Part shown: in pieces, positions 15,873-23,909 of the stretch | Numbering within the stretch: position 1 is the first letter of the stretch | Layout: each line of letters begins with the position of its first letter | The notes under the pieces: model-generated | What the model was told of the DNA's origin: nothing | Seen by the model: the letters and a program-made list of their open reading frames with translations, nothing else | Database searches by the model: none | Origin: Novilysobacter_A longmucuonensis | GTDB lineage: Bacteria > Pseudomonadota > Gammaproteobacteria > Xanthomonadales > Xanthomonadaceae | Length of the DNA: 64,000 nucleotides | NCBI RefSeq assembly: GCF_046600735.1 | Contig: NZ_JBJMAW010000012.1 | Location: 1 to 64,000 of the forward strand | Reading direction: 5' to 3' | Program-made: the position numbers and the translations under genes

Positions 15873-16883
15873 TCAACCGGCCGCCGCTTCTGCACTGGCG
15901 GCGGCGTGCACCGCGACCAGCCGGGTCATCAGCCGCGCCAGCGTCACCACGTCCTGGTGGTTGTGCGCGGCCACCCGGCGCAGGTTGCGCGCCGGGCCGC
16001 CGCGCAGCCAGCCCAGCCACGCCGCGGGCGCCTCCGAGCCCGGCAGGTCATCCTCGCGCACGATCTTCAGCAACTCGCGCTCGATGGTGGCCAGCCGGCA
16101 GTTCTCCCAAACGCCGCGATAGCGGCGGCGGGTCGGATGCAGCAGGTCGACGTGGTCCAGCGGGGTGATCGGATCGGGCAGGCGCGCCAGCCGGTAACGC
16201 GTCTTCAGCAGCGGCGAGTCGTAGCAGCGGCCGTTGTAGCTCGACAGCACCGTGGCCGGTGTCAGCCAACCGGCGAATGCACGCAACATCGCCGGCTCGG
16301 CCGCAAGCGTGGTGATCAGTAACTGGCGCACGCGCAGGCCGCCTTCAAACCAGTCGGCCGCGCCGATCATGAACGCACGCGTGCCGGTGCCGCCGGCCAG
16401 GCCGGTGGTTTCGGTGTCGAAGAACAGCAAGGCGCGCGGGTCGACCTCGTCGTCGCGCCTGGCGAACGCGAGCGCCAGCGTTTGCACAGGCGCAGGGAAC
16501 GGCACGTGCGTTTCGATCAGGCGCAGGCCGGGCGCGATCTCCTCGCCGGGCAGGGCGCGGTCGATCGGGCCGCGTGGCGACAGCGGCACGAGCTTGCGCT
16601 CGCGCACGCCGAGCAGCCGGCGCAGCGATTCGATGGACGCCTGCGAACTGGCCCGCTCGCGCGCCTGCGGCAGAGGGCCGGGGTGAGGGCGCGCACAGTC
16701 GCCGGCTGCACCGCAACTTGCGTTCGAGCTGCCATGGGGCACTGCATGTGAGCGCGGCCAATCCGCAGCGCCGGGCGGCCTCATCGGCCGGCCGGGCACC
16801 TGCTCCTGCGAGCGGGAGAAGGGTGCATCGCCCGCACCGGCCTGCCGTTTCAACACCCGCAGTCTTTCCAGACTGACGCTCAC
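15873..16883 (-). CDS. MrfB (YprB)-like DEDDh exonuclease with repeat-derived N-terminal insert
   Basis: A ribonuclease H-like 3'-5' exonuclease of about 336 residues. Catalytic acidic residues are visible as FFDTETTGLAGGTGTRAF, SSYNGRCYDSPLL and AHNHQDVVTLARL. The family partner of such a protein is an MrfA-type helicase, and one lies immediately upstream on the same strand. In Bacillus, MrfAB repairs mitomycin-type DNA damage without the UvrABC pathway. I chose GTG 16883 (MSVSLERLRVLKRQAG), which begins just outside a REP; the longer reading translates that REP. Between LKRQAGAG and SLRRLLGVRERK about 60 residues come from a type B repeat, including RPHPGPLPQARE. Confidence 0.85.
   Translation of the reverse strand: MSVSLERLRVLKRQAGAGDAPFSRSQEQVPGRPMRPPGAADWPRSHAVPHGSSNASCGAAGDCARPHPGPLPQARERASSQASIESLRRLLGVRERKLVPLSPRGPIDRALPGEEIAPGLRLIETHVPFPAPVQTLALAFARRDDEVDPRALLFFDTETTGLAGGTGTRAFMIGAADWFEGGLRVRQLLITTLAAEPAMLRAFAGWLTPATVLSSYNGRCYDSPLLKTRYRLARLPDPITPLDHVDLLHPTRRRYRGVWENCRLATIERELLKIVREDDLPGSEAPAAWLGWLRGGPARNLRRVAAHNHQDVVTLARLMTRLVAVHAAASAEAAAG
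16671..16820. repeat. Type B interspersed repeat inside the mrfB-like gene
   Basis: Left arm GGCAGAGGGCCGGGGTGAGG and right arm GGCACCTGCTCCTGCGAGCGG followed by GAGAAGGG match the elements at 3755 and 47341. On the coding strand it is open throughout and gives the peptide HPGPLPQARE. It lies in the linker between a short N-terminal helix and the nuclease domain. Confidence 0.8.
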
Positions 16884-16898
16884 ACCCGCGCCCGCCGT

Positions 16899-16980
16899 TG
16901 TAGGAGCGGCTTCAGCCGCGAACACCCTGGATTGCCGACGAGCGGCCGGCTGGCTTCGCGGCTGAAGCCGCTCCTACACA
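16899..16980. repeat. Inverted REP pair between mrfA-like and mrfB-like genes
   Basis: TGTAGGAGCGGCTTCAGCCG at 16899 and its inverse ending GCTCCTACA at 16979 enclose about 40 bases. The pair fills the 110-base spacer between the helicase stop and the exonuclease start, so a common transcript would carry it as an internal hairpin. Confidence 0.9.
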
Positions 16981-16992
16981 AGGCCAGGCGCG

Positions 16993-19482
16993 TCATGCTT
17001 CGGGCTCGCGCGACAACAGGCCCAGCACCCGCCGCGCAAGCGCCTTCGGCGAGGCGCCGTCGCCGCCCTCGTCGGCCGCCAGCACCGGCCCCACGCACGC
17101 CGGGCAGCCGGCCTTGCAATCGCAGCGCTCGACCAGCTCGATCGCGCGCTGCACCAGCTCGGCCTGACGCGTCCACAGCGGCTCGCTCAGGCCCACGCCG
17201 CCCGGGAAGTTGTCGTACAGGTAAATCGTCGGCACGAACTGGCGGCTCTGATCCAGCTCGACGTCCATCACCGACAGATCCTGGCCGTCGGTGCCGCGCA
17301 CCTGGCCGCGCCCTTTTCCATCGGCCGACGCGAACCACGCGCCATCGCCGTTGCCGACCGCCTTCCGCAGGTCGCGTGCATCGGCCATCACCGCGACCGT
17401 GGCGACCACGTGCAGCGCGTAGCCGGCGCCGAGAAAGCCGTCCAGCGCATCGTGCCTGGATGCGAACCACGCCAGCAGCACCGCCTGCGGCAGCTGCCAC
17501 CACACCGCGGTGGTATGCAGCTCCTGGTCGGGCAGGTTGACCGGGCCGTAGCCGATGTTCTCGTGGGTGTAGTAGCGGATCTTCTTGTAGCCGGCGACGC
17601 GGCGGACCACGTGCACCTCGCCGTGATGGCTGTCGCCGCGCCCGGCCGCGCCGCCGTCGAAACGCTCCAGCACCTTGAGCCGGGTGTAGTCGATCGAGTC
17701 GGTGTAGTAGTCGACACGGGTGCGCGTCACGAACGCCTTGCGCCCCTCCCAGTCGAGTCTCTCGACCTGGTACGGCGTGCTCTGCACCATGTGGATCGCG
17801 CCCTCGTACAGGGTCAGCGCCGCGGCGGAATAATCGACCTCGGCGATGATCACCTGCTTGCCGCCGCTGCGGTCGACCACGACGAAGTTGCCGTCGGCGA
17901 CCGACCGCAGCGACACCGTGTTGGCCGGGTAGCTGTCGGCGATCCACTCCCAGCGCTCGCCTTCGCGGTGCACCACCTCGGTCTCGGCCAGCGCTTCCAG
18001 GTACAGCTCCGGCTCGATCGGCCCGAATGGCTCGCCGACCACGAACGGCAGCTCGAACGCGGCGCAGCGGATGTGATCGAACAGGATCAGCGGCTGGTCC
18101 GGCGCGGTGCGCGCGTGCTCGGGCGGCGCGTCGGCGAAGAAGTCAGGATGCCGCACGACGTACTGGTCCAGCGGCTGCGAGTTGGCCACCAGCACGCCGA
18201 GCGATGGCTGCTGGCGGCGGCCGGCACGCCCGAAACGCTGCCAGGTGGCCGCCACCGTGCCCGGATAGCCGTTGAGCACCACCACGTCGAGCGAGCCGAT
18301 GTCGACCCCGAGCTCCAGCGCCGAGGTCGAGATGATCCCGTCGATGCGCCCATCGCGCATGTCGCGCTCCGCCGCGCGTCGCTCGGTCGGCAGGTAGCCG
18401 CCGCGGTAGGCGCGGATGCGCGCGGGCTTGCGCGGATCACTGTCGAACACGTCCTTGAGGTACTTGGTCAGCACTTCAACCATCAGCCGGGTTTGCGCGA
18501 ACACCAGCGTCTTCAGCCCCGACTTGATCGCGATGCGCGCGATGCGGTTGCTCTGCGAGCGTGCCGAGGCACGCAGTCCCAGGTCGGCATTGATCACCGG
18601 CGGATTCCACAGCAGCACGTGCTTGTCGCCGCTCGGCGCGCCGGACTCGGTGATCGCGTGCACCGGCGCTTCGATCAGCGCGCGGGCATGCTCGCGCGGG
18701 TTGCCGATCGTCGCCGAGCACAGGATGAACTGCGGGGTCACCCCGTAGAACGCACAGATCCGCTTGAGCCGCCGCAGCACGTTGGTCACGTGCGAGCCGA
18801 ACACGCCGCGATAGGTGTGGATCTCGTCGATCACCACGAAGCGCAGGTTTTCGAAGAACTGCGCCCACTTGGTGTGATGCGGCAGGATCGCCTGGTGCAG
18901 CATGTCGGGGTTGGACACCACGATGTCGCCGTGCAGCCGGATCGCCTGGCGCGCATCGCCCGGCGTGTCGCCGTCGAAGGTGAAGGCCTTGAGCCCGAGC
19001 CCGCCCGCGCGGTTGAGCTCCAGCAGTTCGGCGACCTGGTCCTGGGCCAGCGCCTTGGTCGGGAACAGGAACAGTGCCTTCGAGGCCGGCGCCTTCGTGC
19101 TCGAGGCGCCCATCGCCGCCGCCACCACCGGCAGCGTGTAGCACAGCGACTTGCCCGATGCGGTCGGCGTGACGATGGCGATATTTTCGCCACGTTGTGC
19201 CGCGTCCCACGCTTCGGCCTGGTGGCTGTAGAGCCGCTCGACCCCGCGCGCGCGCAGCGCATCGGCGAGCGCCGCCGGCACGTCGGCCGGGATCGGCGCA
19301 TAGGCCCCGTCGCGCGCCGGCATCATGAAACTGCCGGTGATGCGCTCGGCGTAGCGTTTCGACAGCGCCCGGCTCAGCGCCGCGCCATCGCCGCTGCGCT
19401 TTCCACCGCCCGGCAGCGCCACCCCGGTGCCGGCGACCAACGCATCCTCGGCCGCGAGCCGTCGCGCAATTTCCCGTCCCAT
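16993..19482 (-). CDS. MrfA (YprA)-like DEAD/DEAH-box helicase with C-terminal Cys motif
   Basis: An 829-residue superfamily 2 helicase. Motif I is TPTASGKS (105-112), motif II is DEIH (219-222), motif III is CSAT, and motif VI lies in WQRFGRAGRR. The C-terminal DUF1998-like domain ends with C787-D-C789...C793-P-A-C796, the four-Cys metal site characteristic of MrfA/YprA. NFPGGVGLSE precedes it. In B. subtilis MrfA works with exonuclease MrfB on mitomycin adducts; the MrfB-like gene directly downstream supports the same pairing here. ATG 19482 starts near the expected N-terminus. Confidence 0.9.
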   Translation of the reverse strand: MGREIARRLAAEDALVAGTGVALPGGGKRSGDGAALSRALSKRYAERITGSFMMPARDGAYAPIPADVPAALADALRARGVERLYSHQAEAWDAAQRGENIAIVTPTASGKSLCYTLPVVAAAMGASSTKAPASKALFLFPTKALAQDQVAELLELNRAGGLGLKAFTFDGDTPGDARQAIRLHGDIVVSNPDMLHQAILPHHTKWAQFFENLRFVVIDEIHTYRGVFGSHVTNVLRRLKRICAFYGVTPQFILCSATIGNPREHARALIEAPVHAITESGAPSGDKHVLLWNPPVINADLGLRASARSQSNRIARIAIKSGLKTLVFAQTRLMVEVLTKYLKDVFDSDPRKPARIRAYRGGYLPTERRAAERDMRDGRIDGIISTSALELGVDIGSLDVVVLNGYPGTVAATWQRFGRAGRRQQPSLGVLVANSQPLDQYVVRHPDFFADAPPEHARTAPDQPLILFDHIRCAAFELPFVVGEPFGPIEPELYLEALAETEVVHREGERWEWIADSYPANTVSLRSVADGNFVVVDRSGGKQVIIAEVDYSAAALTLYEGAIHMVQSTPYQVERLDWEGRKAFVTRTRVDYYTDSIDYTRLKVLERFDGGAAGRGDSHHGEVHVVRRVAGYKKIRYYTHENIGYGPVNLPDQELHTTAVWWQLPQAVLLAWFASRHDALDGFLGAGYALHVVATVAVMADARDLRKAVGNGDGAWFASADGKGRGQVRGTDGQDLSVMDVELDQSRQFVPTIYLYDNFPGGVGLSEPLWTRQAELVQRAIELVERCDCKAGCPACVGPVLAADEGGDGASPKALARRVLGLLSREPEA

Positions 19483-19624
19483 CCGCCATCCCCGCCAAAT
19501 GCCGGCAGTGGGCCACGACGCCGTCGCAGCGCGTGAGACGAAGTGCCCCCGCAGGCTCGCGTGCTGATCTCGCGGCTATCTCATATAAGTTCGCGACTGG
19601 GCTTTACACTTTCGGATAGTAGCT

Positions 19625-19653
19625 TTCCAATGGGGCAGTAATCACTTTACAAT
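19625..19653 (+). promoter_or_regulatory. Candidate promoter for a leaderless message
   Basis: TTCCAA (19625-19630), a 17-base spacer and TACAAT (19648-19653) resemble a sigma-70 promoter. The -10 ends six bases before the ATG at 19660, so the mRNA would start at or next to the start codon. No ribosome-binding site is visible. CTTTACA occurs twice, at 19604 and 19645, as a possible regulator half-site. Confidence 0.5.
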
Positions 19654-19659
19654 CCCCCC

Positions 19660-20718
19660 ATGGCCCGTGATCGCTCCGCGGAAATCGATGCAGCGCTGCT
19701 CGCTGAGGTGACCGCCCATCCCAACGATCTGACCCGGGTGGTCGCCTCGGCCATCGGAGTGAGTCGCCAAGCCGTTGCCAGCCGGGTACGTCACCTGCTG
19801 AAGCATGGGCTCCTGGCCAAATCCGGTACTACGCGTCCCACCTACCAGCTCGGCCTCAGCCGTCGTGCCCATTTCGTCTATCCGCTGGAAGGTCTGGCCG
19901 AGGATCGCGTCTGGACCCAGGACGTCGCGCCGGTGCTGCAGGGCGTGCCGCGCGAGATCATCGACATCTGCCATTTTGGCCTGACTGAGATGGTCAACAA
20001 CGCAATAGATCATTCCGAGGGGACCGAGGTGGCAGTGCAGGTGCTACGCGATCCCAGGCAGGTCTTCCTGGGCATCAGCGATGACGGCGTCGGCATCTTC
20101 GGCAAGATCGCGCGCGCGCTCGACCTTGCCGATCAGCGTCTGGCGTTGCTGGAGTTATCGAAGGGCAAGCTGACCACCGACCCGCGCCGGCACTCTGGCG
20201 AGGGCGTGTTCTTCACTTCGCGGATGTTCGACCGTTATCAGATCATGTCGGGTGAGTTGCTGTTCGACCACGACGACAACGAACCGGAAGACTGGCTGTT
20301 CCACCTTGATGACACTGCCGGTGGCACCGATGTGTTCATGCAGATCGCCGTCGACTCCGCGCGCAACATGGCGGAGATCTATGCCCAGTACTCCAGTGGG
20401 CCTGACGACTACACCTTCGCCAGGACCGTGGTGCCGGTCAGGCTGGCTAAGGTCGGCGATGAAAACCTGGTTTCACGATCGCAGGCCAAGCGGCTGATGC
20501 GACGGGTCGATGGGTTCCGCGTCGTGGTGTTGGATTTCGCTGAGGTCGAGCGTATCGGTCAGGCCTTCGCCGACGAGGTGTTTCGGGTTTTCGCCAACGA
20601 GCACCCGGATATAGAGCTGCAGTCGATCCACGCAACGCCCGGAGTCCAGCAGATGGTCCGGCGAGCCGAAGTAGCGCGGGACGAGGACGTTAACCAAATG
20701 CCGCTGTTTGGCACGTGA
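19660..20718 (+). CDS. wHTH / GHKL ATPase / STAS-like (DUF4325) regulatory protein
   Basis: A 352-residue protein with three parts. Residues 1-65 form a winged helix (VVASAIGVSRQAVASRVRHL). Residues 100-230 form a GHKL/HATPase domain with N-box EMVNNAIDHS, G1 box ISDDGVGIFG and glycine loop HSGEGVFFTSRMFD. Residues 265-335 form a STAS-like DUF4325 domain with VVLDFAEVERIGQAFADEVF. There is no histidine-kinase phosphoacceptor domain, so it is not a sensor kinase. It looks like a DNA-bound ATP-dependent switch, resembling the anti-sigma ATPase/STAS pairing fused in one chain. Its target is unknown. The split Fic gene follows, and local GC is lower than around it. Confidence 0.82.
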   Translation: MARDRSAEIDAALLAEVTAHPNDLTRVVASAIGVSRQAVASRVRHLLKHGLLAKSGTTRPTYQLGLSRRAHFVYPLEGLAEDRVWTQDVAPVLQGVPREIIDICHFGLTEMVNNAIDHSEGTEVAVQVLRDPRQVFLGISDDGVGIFGKIARALDLADQRLALLELSKGKLTTDPRRHSGEGVFFTSRMFDRYQIMSGELLFDHDDNEPEDWLFHLDDTAGGTDVFMQIAVDSARNMAEIYAQYSSGPDDYTFARTVVPVRLAKVGDENLVSRSQAKRLMRRVDGFRVVVLDFAEVERIGQAFADEVFRVFANEHPDIELQSIHATPGVQQMVRRAEVARDEDVNQMPLFGT

Positions 20719-20912
20719 GCAGAGCGGCCTCCACGAGCGGTTTCGCCCCATTCTGGCCTGCCCGCCAGCGCCTCTAACTCGACCGGCCGGACGAGCTTGC
20801 CGTTCCCCGTTTCCGCCACCAGCACCGGATCGGGAACCGCCTCGCCCTCGGCGACGCCCTCACTGTTGTCGTGTGCCCATCGACCGAACTCTTGCCCGCG
20901 CCACTACTAGCT
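20719..20912 (-). pseudogene. Possible remnant of an unidentified coding region
   Basis: In this gap the minus strand keeps one frame that reads like protein (GAGKEFGRWAHDNSEGVAEG, later ETGNGKLVRPVELEALAGR, EWGETARGG) before running into the 3' end of the neighbouring gene on the other strand. There is no start codon with a ribosome-binding site and I recognise no family. It may be a degraded gene left from acquisition of the surrounding island, or chance. The rest of the gap, to 20998, is relatively AT-rich and holds the Fic promoter region. Confidence 0.2.
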
Positions 20913-20969
20913 CAAAAAACATAGAAAACGGAGCAAAACTGGACAGGTGCCTCGCAAGTGCATATGAAA

Positions 20970-20982
20970 ATAGAATTTCTAT
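20970..20982. promoter_or_regulatory. 13-bp palindrome in the Fic promoter region
   Basis: ATAGAA-T-TTCTAT is a perfect inverted repeat 17 bases before the GTG at 20999. It overlaps TATACA (20980-20985), a plausible -10. The Fic protein carries a C-terminal winged helix, so autoregulation at this site is possible; that is inference. Confidence 0.45.
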
Positions 20983-20998
20983 ACATGTAGGGCCAGTC

Positions 20999-21232
20999 GT
21001 GACAACGATCCAGCCATTGCACGAGCTCGATTCTCGCCGTTTCGAAACCGCCGCAATCTTGAAGCGACTAGCGTCCGCCAGCCGGAGCCTGGCGGAACTG
21101 AAAGGCGTGGCAGCCAGCATTCCCAGCCAGAACATCTTGATAAATTCCCTGTCGCTGCAGGAGGCCAAGGACAGCTCGGCTATCGAAAATATCGTCACGA
21201 CCCATGACGAGCTGTACCGCGACAGTCCATGA
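20999..21232 (+). CDS. N-terminal fragment of a Fic protein carrying the inhibitory helix
   Basis: A 77-residue frame from GTG 20999 with the Fic_N-type sequence ILINSLSLQEAKDSSAIENI followed by VTTHDELYRD. SSAIEN fits the [S/T]xxxE[G/N] inhibitory motif whose Glu blocks ATP binding in Fic enzymes. The frame then hits TGA at 21230 because a 25-bp segment is duplicated in tandem at 21202-21251. Removing one copy would fuse it directly to the following 302-residue frame. It is either the dead front of a pseudogene or, if translated alone, a separate inhibitory peptide. Confidence 0.7.
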   Translation: MTTIQPLHELDSRRFETAAILKRLASASRSLAELKGVAASIPSQNILINSLSLQEAKDSSAIENIVTTHDELYRDSP

Positions 21233-21251
21233 CGAGCTGTACCGCGACAGT
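21202..21251 (+). repeat. Perfect 25-bp tandem duplication splitting the Fic gene
   Basis: The unit beginning CCATGACGAGCTGTACCGCG (25 bases in all, ending GACAGT) occurs at 21202-21226 and again, directly abutting, at 21227-21251. Twenty-five is 3n+1, so the second copy shifts the reading frame. Each copy contains an ATG; the first (21204) is in frame with the downstream Fic core. Confidence 0.97.
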
Positions 21252-22112
21252 GATGCCGGCGACACCGCCAGCCTGGCTACAAAGGAAGTGCTGCGGTATC
21301 GGCAGGCGTTGCGAGCCGGCTTCGATCGCGTACGCGACAGTGGGCTGCTCACCCTCAACACCATCCTGGACATCCAGGCCCAGCTCGAGTGCAACCACGC
21401 CGGACTGCGCAAGCTGCCCGGCACTGCGCTCAAAGACGGTGCCGGCCGGATCGTCTACACCCCGCCGCAGGAGTCGTATGCAGTACGCGAACTGATGGGG
21501 GATCTGGAGCAATTCATCCACGACCAGCCCGCCTTCGATGCCGACCCGCTGATCCGCATGGCGCTGATCCACCACCAATTCGAAAGTATCCATCCGTTCT
21601 ACGACGGCAACGGCCGCACCGGACGCATCATCAATGTGCTGTATCTGGTGAAAGAAGGCCTGCTGGATATTCCGGTGCTGTATCTGAGCCGCCACATCGT
21701 CCGCACCAAGCCCGACTACTACCGTCTTCTGCAACCCGTGCGAGAGCACGACGCCTGGGAGGACTGGGTGCTGTACATGCTGACGGCGGTCGATCGCACC
21801 GCGCGAGAAACGGTCGCCACCATCCAGGGCATCAAGATCCTGCTGCAGGACTACAAGCAGCGCATTCGTGCCAATCACAAGTTCTACAGTCAGGACCTGA
21901 TCAACAACCTTTTCAGCCGCCCTTACACCAAGATCGAATTCATCCAGCGCAACCTGGGCGTATCACGTATCACCGCCACCAAGTATCTGGATGCGTTGGT
22001 GGCAGGCGACTTCCTGCACAAGCGCAAGATTGGCCGCAGCAACTACTACATCAACCAGCCGCTCTATACGCTGATGACACGCGCGGAAGATGCGGATATT
22101 GCCGCGCCATAA
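21204..22112 (+). CDS. Fic-family AMP transferase core, frame-separated from its inhibitory helix
   Basis: A 302-residue frame with the Fic catalytic loop HPFYDGNGRTGR at residues 130-141, fully matching HxFx(D/E)GNGRxxR, which transfers AMP (or another phosphate group) to target hydroxyls. The C-terminus is a winged helix (YTKIEFIQRNLGVSRITATK then YLDALVAGDFL). ATG 21204 lies in the first copy of the 25-bp duplication, inside the upstream fragment. If translation restarts there the product would lack the inhibitory helix and could be constitutively active; if not, the gene is a pseudogene. The catalytic residues all look intact. Confidence 0.85.
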   Translation: MTSCTATVHDELYRDSDAGDTASLATKEVLRYRQALRAGFDRVRDSGLLTLNTILDIQAQLECNHAGLRKLPGTALKDGAGRIVYTPPQESYAVRELMGDLEQFIHDQPAFDADPLIRMALIHHQFESIHPFYDGNGRTGRIINVLYLVKEGLLDIPVLYLSRHIVRTKPDYYRLLQPVREHDAWEDWVLYMLTAVDRTARETVATIQGIKILLQDYKQRIRANHKFYSQDLINNLFSRPYTKIEFIQRNLGVSRITATKYLDALVAGDFLHKRKIGRSNYYINQPLYTLMTRAEDADIAAP

Positions 22113-22152
22113 GCCAGCTTCCTTTTCAAAGACACAGACCTAGATCCTGTCC

Positions 22153-23793
22153 ATGCTCCGACTCACCGACATCAAGCTGCCGCTGGATCACGCCGAATCG
22201 GCGCTCAGCGAGGCGATCCTGGCGCGGCTCGGCATCCGCGCCGGTGAGCTGAGCGGCTACACCATCGCCAAGCGCAGCTACGACGCGCGCCGACGCGGGG
22301 CGATCGTGCTGATCTACTCGGTCGATGTGGAGACGCCGCGCGAGGCGGAGATCCTGCGGCGGCCGTCACTGGATGCGAGAGCAGGCGGCAGGGTCGTGCC
22401 CACGCCCGACACGACCTACAAGTTCGTCGCACGCGCGCCCGACAACCTGCCGCTGCGGCCGCTGGTGATCGGCATGGGTCCGTGCGGGCTCTTCGCCGGG
22501 CTGGTGCTGGCGCAGATGGGCTTCAACCCGATCATCCTGGAGCGCGGCAAGGCGGTGCGCGAGCGCACGGTGGACACCTTCGGGCTGTGGCGCAAGAAGG
22601 TGCTGAACCCGGAGTCGAACGTGCAGTTCGGCGAGGGCGGTGCGGGAACGTTTTCGGACGGCAAGCTGTACAGCCAGATCTCCGACCGCCTGCACCACGG
22701 GCGCAAGGTGCTGGCCGAGTTCATCAAGGCCGGCGCGCCGGAGGAGATCGCGTTCGTCAGCAAGCCGCACATCGGCACCTTCCGGCTGGTGTCGATGGTC
22801 GAGCACATGCGCGCGACGATCGAGTCGCTCGGCGGCGAAATCCGTTTTTCCAGCCGCGTCGACGACGTGCTGGTCGAAACCACCGCTGATGGCAGCCGCC
22901 ACGTGCGCGGGGTGACGCTGGCCGATGGCACGCAGCTGCGCGCCGACCAGGTGGTGATGGCGCTCGGCCACAGCGCGCGCGATACCTTTGCGATGCTGCA
23001 TGAGCGCGGGGTGTTCGTGGAGGCGAAACCTTTTTCGATTGGTTTTCGCATCGAGCATCCGCAGTCGCTGATCGACCAGGCGCGATTCGGGCCGCAAGCC
23101 GGGCATCCGCTGCTCGGCGCGGCCGACTACAAGCTGGTGCACCACTGCCGCAACGGGCGCTCGGTGTACAGCTTCTGCATGTGTCCGGGCGGCACCGTGG
23201 TCGCGGCAGCCAGCGAGCCGGGGCGCGTGGTCACCAACGGCATGAGCCAGTATTCGCGCAACGAGCGCAACGCCAATGCGGCGATCGTGTGCGGGATCAC
23301 GCCGGCCGATTACGCCGCCTACGGTGAAGGTCCCTTGGCGGGCATCGCGCTGCAGCGGCACTGGGAATCGCTGGCGTTCGAGCTCGGCGGCGGCGAGTAC
23401 GAGGCGCCGGGGCAACTGGTGGGGGATTTCCTGCGTGACCGACCGTCGCAAGGATTCGGCGCGGTGCTGCCCTCGTACACGCCCGGCGTGCGGCTGGGCA
23501 GTCTCGCCCACTCACTGCCGGATTACGCGATCAGCGCGATTCACGAGGCGCTGCCGGCATTCGACCGGCAACTCAAGGGCTTCGCGATGGACGATGCGGT
23601 ACTGACCGGGGTGGAGACGCGCACCTCCTCGCCGGTGCGCATCACCCGCGGCGGCGACGGCGAGAGTCTCAATACGCGCGGGTTGTTTCCGGCCGGCGAG
23701 GGCGCGGGCTACGCCGGCGGAATCCTGTCGGCCGGCGTCGATGGCATCAAGGCGGCCGAGGCGGTGGCGTTGAGCATCGTGGCGGGGCGGTAG
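22153..23793 (+). CDS. FAD-dependent oxidoreductase (dehydrogenase)
   Basis: A 546-residue flavoprotein. After an N-terminal domain of about 85 residues (LTDIKLPLDHAESALSEAIL...), the dinucleotide-binding motif VIGMGPCGLFAGLVLAQMG starts the Rossmann fold with ILERGK as the ribose-binding acid. QFGEGGAGTFSDGKLYSQI and the C-terminal GEGAGYAGGILSAGVDGIKA complete the FAD site. The family is widespread and annotated only as NAD(P)/FAD-dependent oxidoreductase; the substrate is unknown. It stands alone, 40 bases after the Fic gene, with a REP pair behind it. Confidence 0.88.
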   Translation: MLRLTDIKLPLDHAESALSEAILARLGIRAGELSGYTIAKRSYDARRRGAIVLIYSVDVETPREAEILRRPSLDARAGGRVVPTPDTTYKFVARAPDNLPLRPLVIGMGPCGLFAGLVLAQMGFNPIILERGKAVRERTVDTFGLWRKKVLNPESNVQFGEGGAGTFSDGKLYSQISDRLHHGRKVLAEFIKAGAPEEIAFVSKPHIGTFRLVSMVEHMRATIESLGGEIRFSSRVDDVLVETTADGSRHVRGVTLADGTQLRADQVVMALGHSARDTFAMLHERGVFVEAKPFSIGFRIEHPQSLIDQARFGPQAGHPLLGAADYKLVHHCRNGRSVYSFCMCPGGTVVAAASEPGRVVTNGMSQYSRNERNANAAIVCGITPADYAAYGEGPLAGIALQRHWESLAFELGGGEYEAPGQLVGDFLRDRPSQGFGAVLPSYTPGVRLGSLAHSLPDYAISAIHEALPAFDRQLKGFAMDDAVLTGVETRTSSPVRITRGGDGESLNTRGLFPAGEGAGYAGGILSAGVDGIKAAEAVALSIVAGR

Positions 23794-23800
23794 GTGCCTT

Positions 23801-23891
23801 GTAGGAGCGGCCTATCGCCGCGACGCAACGGCCACACACCACGCCGCCGCGAACGGACCGAAGAGCTCGCGGCCATGGGCCGCTCCTACAA
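23801..23891. repeat. Divergent inverted REP pair
   Basis: GTAGGAGCGGCCTATCGCCG at 23801 and GCGGCCATGGGCCGCTCCTA near 23870-23889 form an inverted pair with altered loops (CTATC and CATG in place of TTCA). It fills the gap before the DUF938 gene. Confidence 0.8.
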
Positions 23892-23909
23892 AGGCACTGC
23901 GGAGGCTTC

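Noticed and set aside
17410..19536. A 708-codon open frame on the plus strand opposite the MrfA-like helicase
   Set aside because: It is rich in Arg/His/Gln/Val, as expected of an antisense shadow of a high-GC gene; it has no domain, and the opposite strand carries a full helicase with all motifs.
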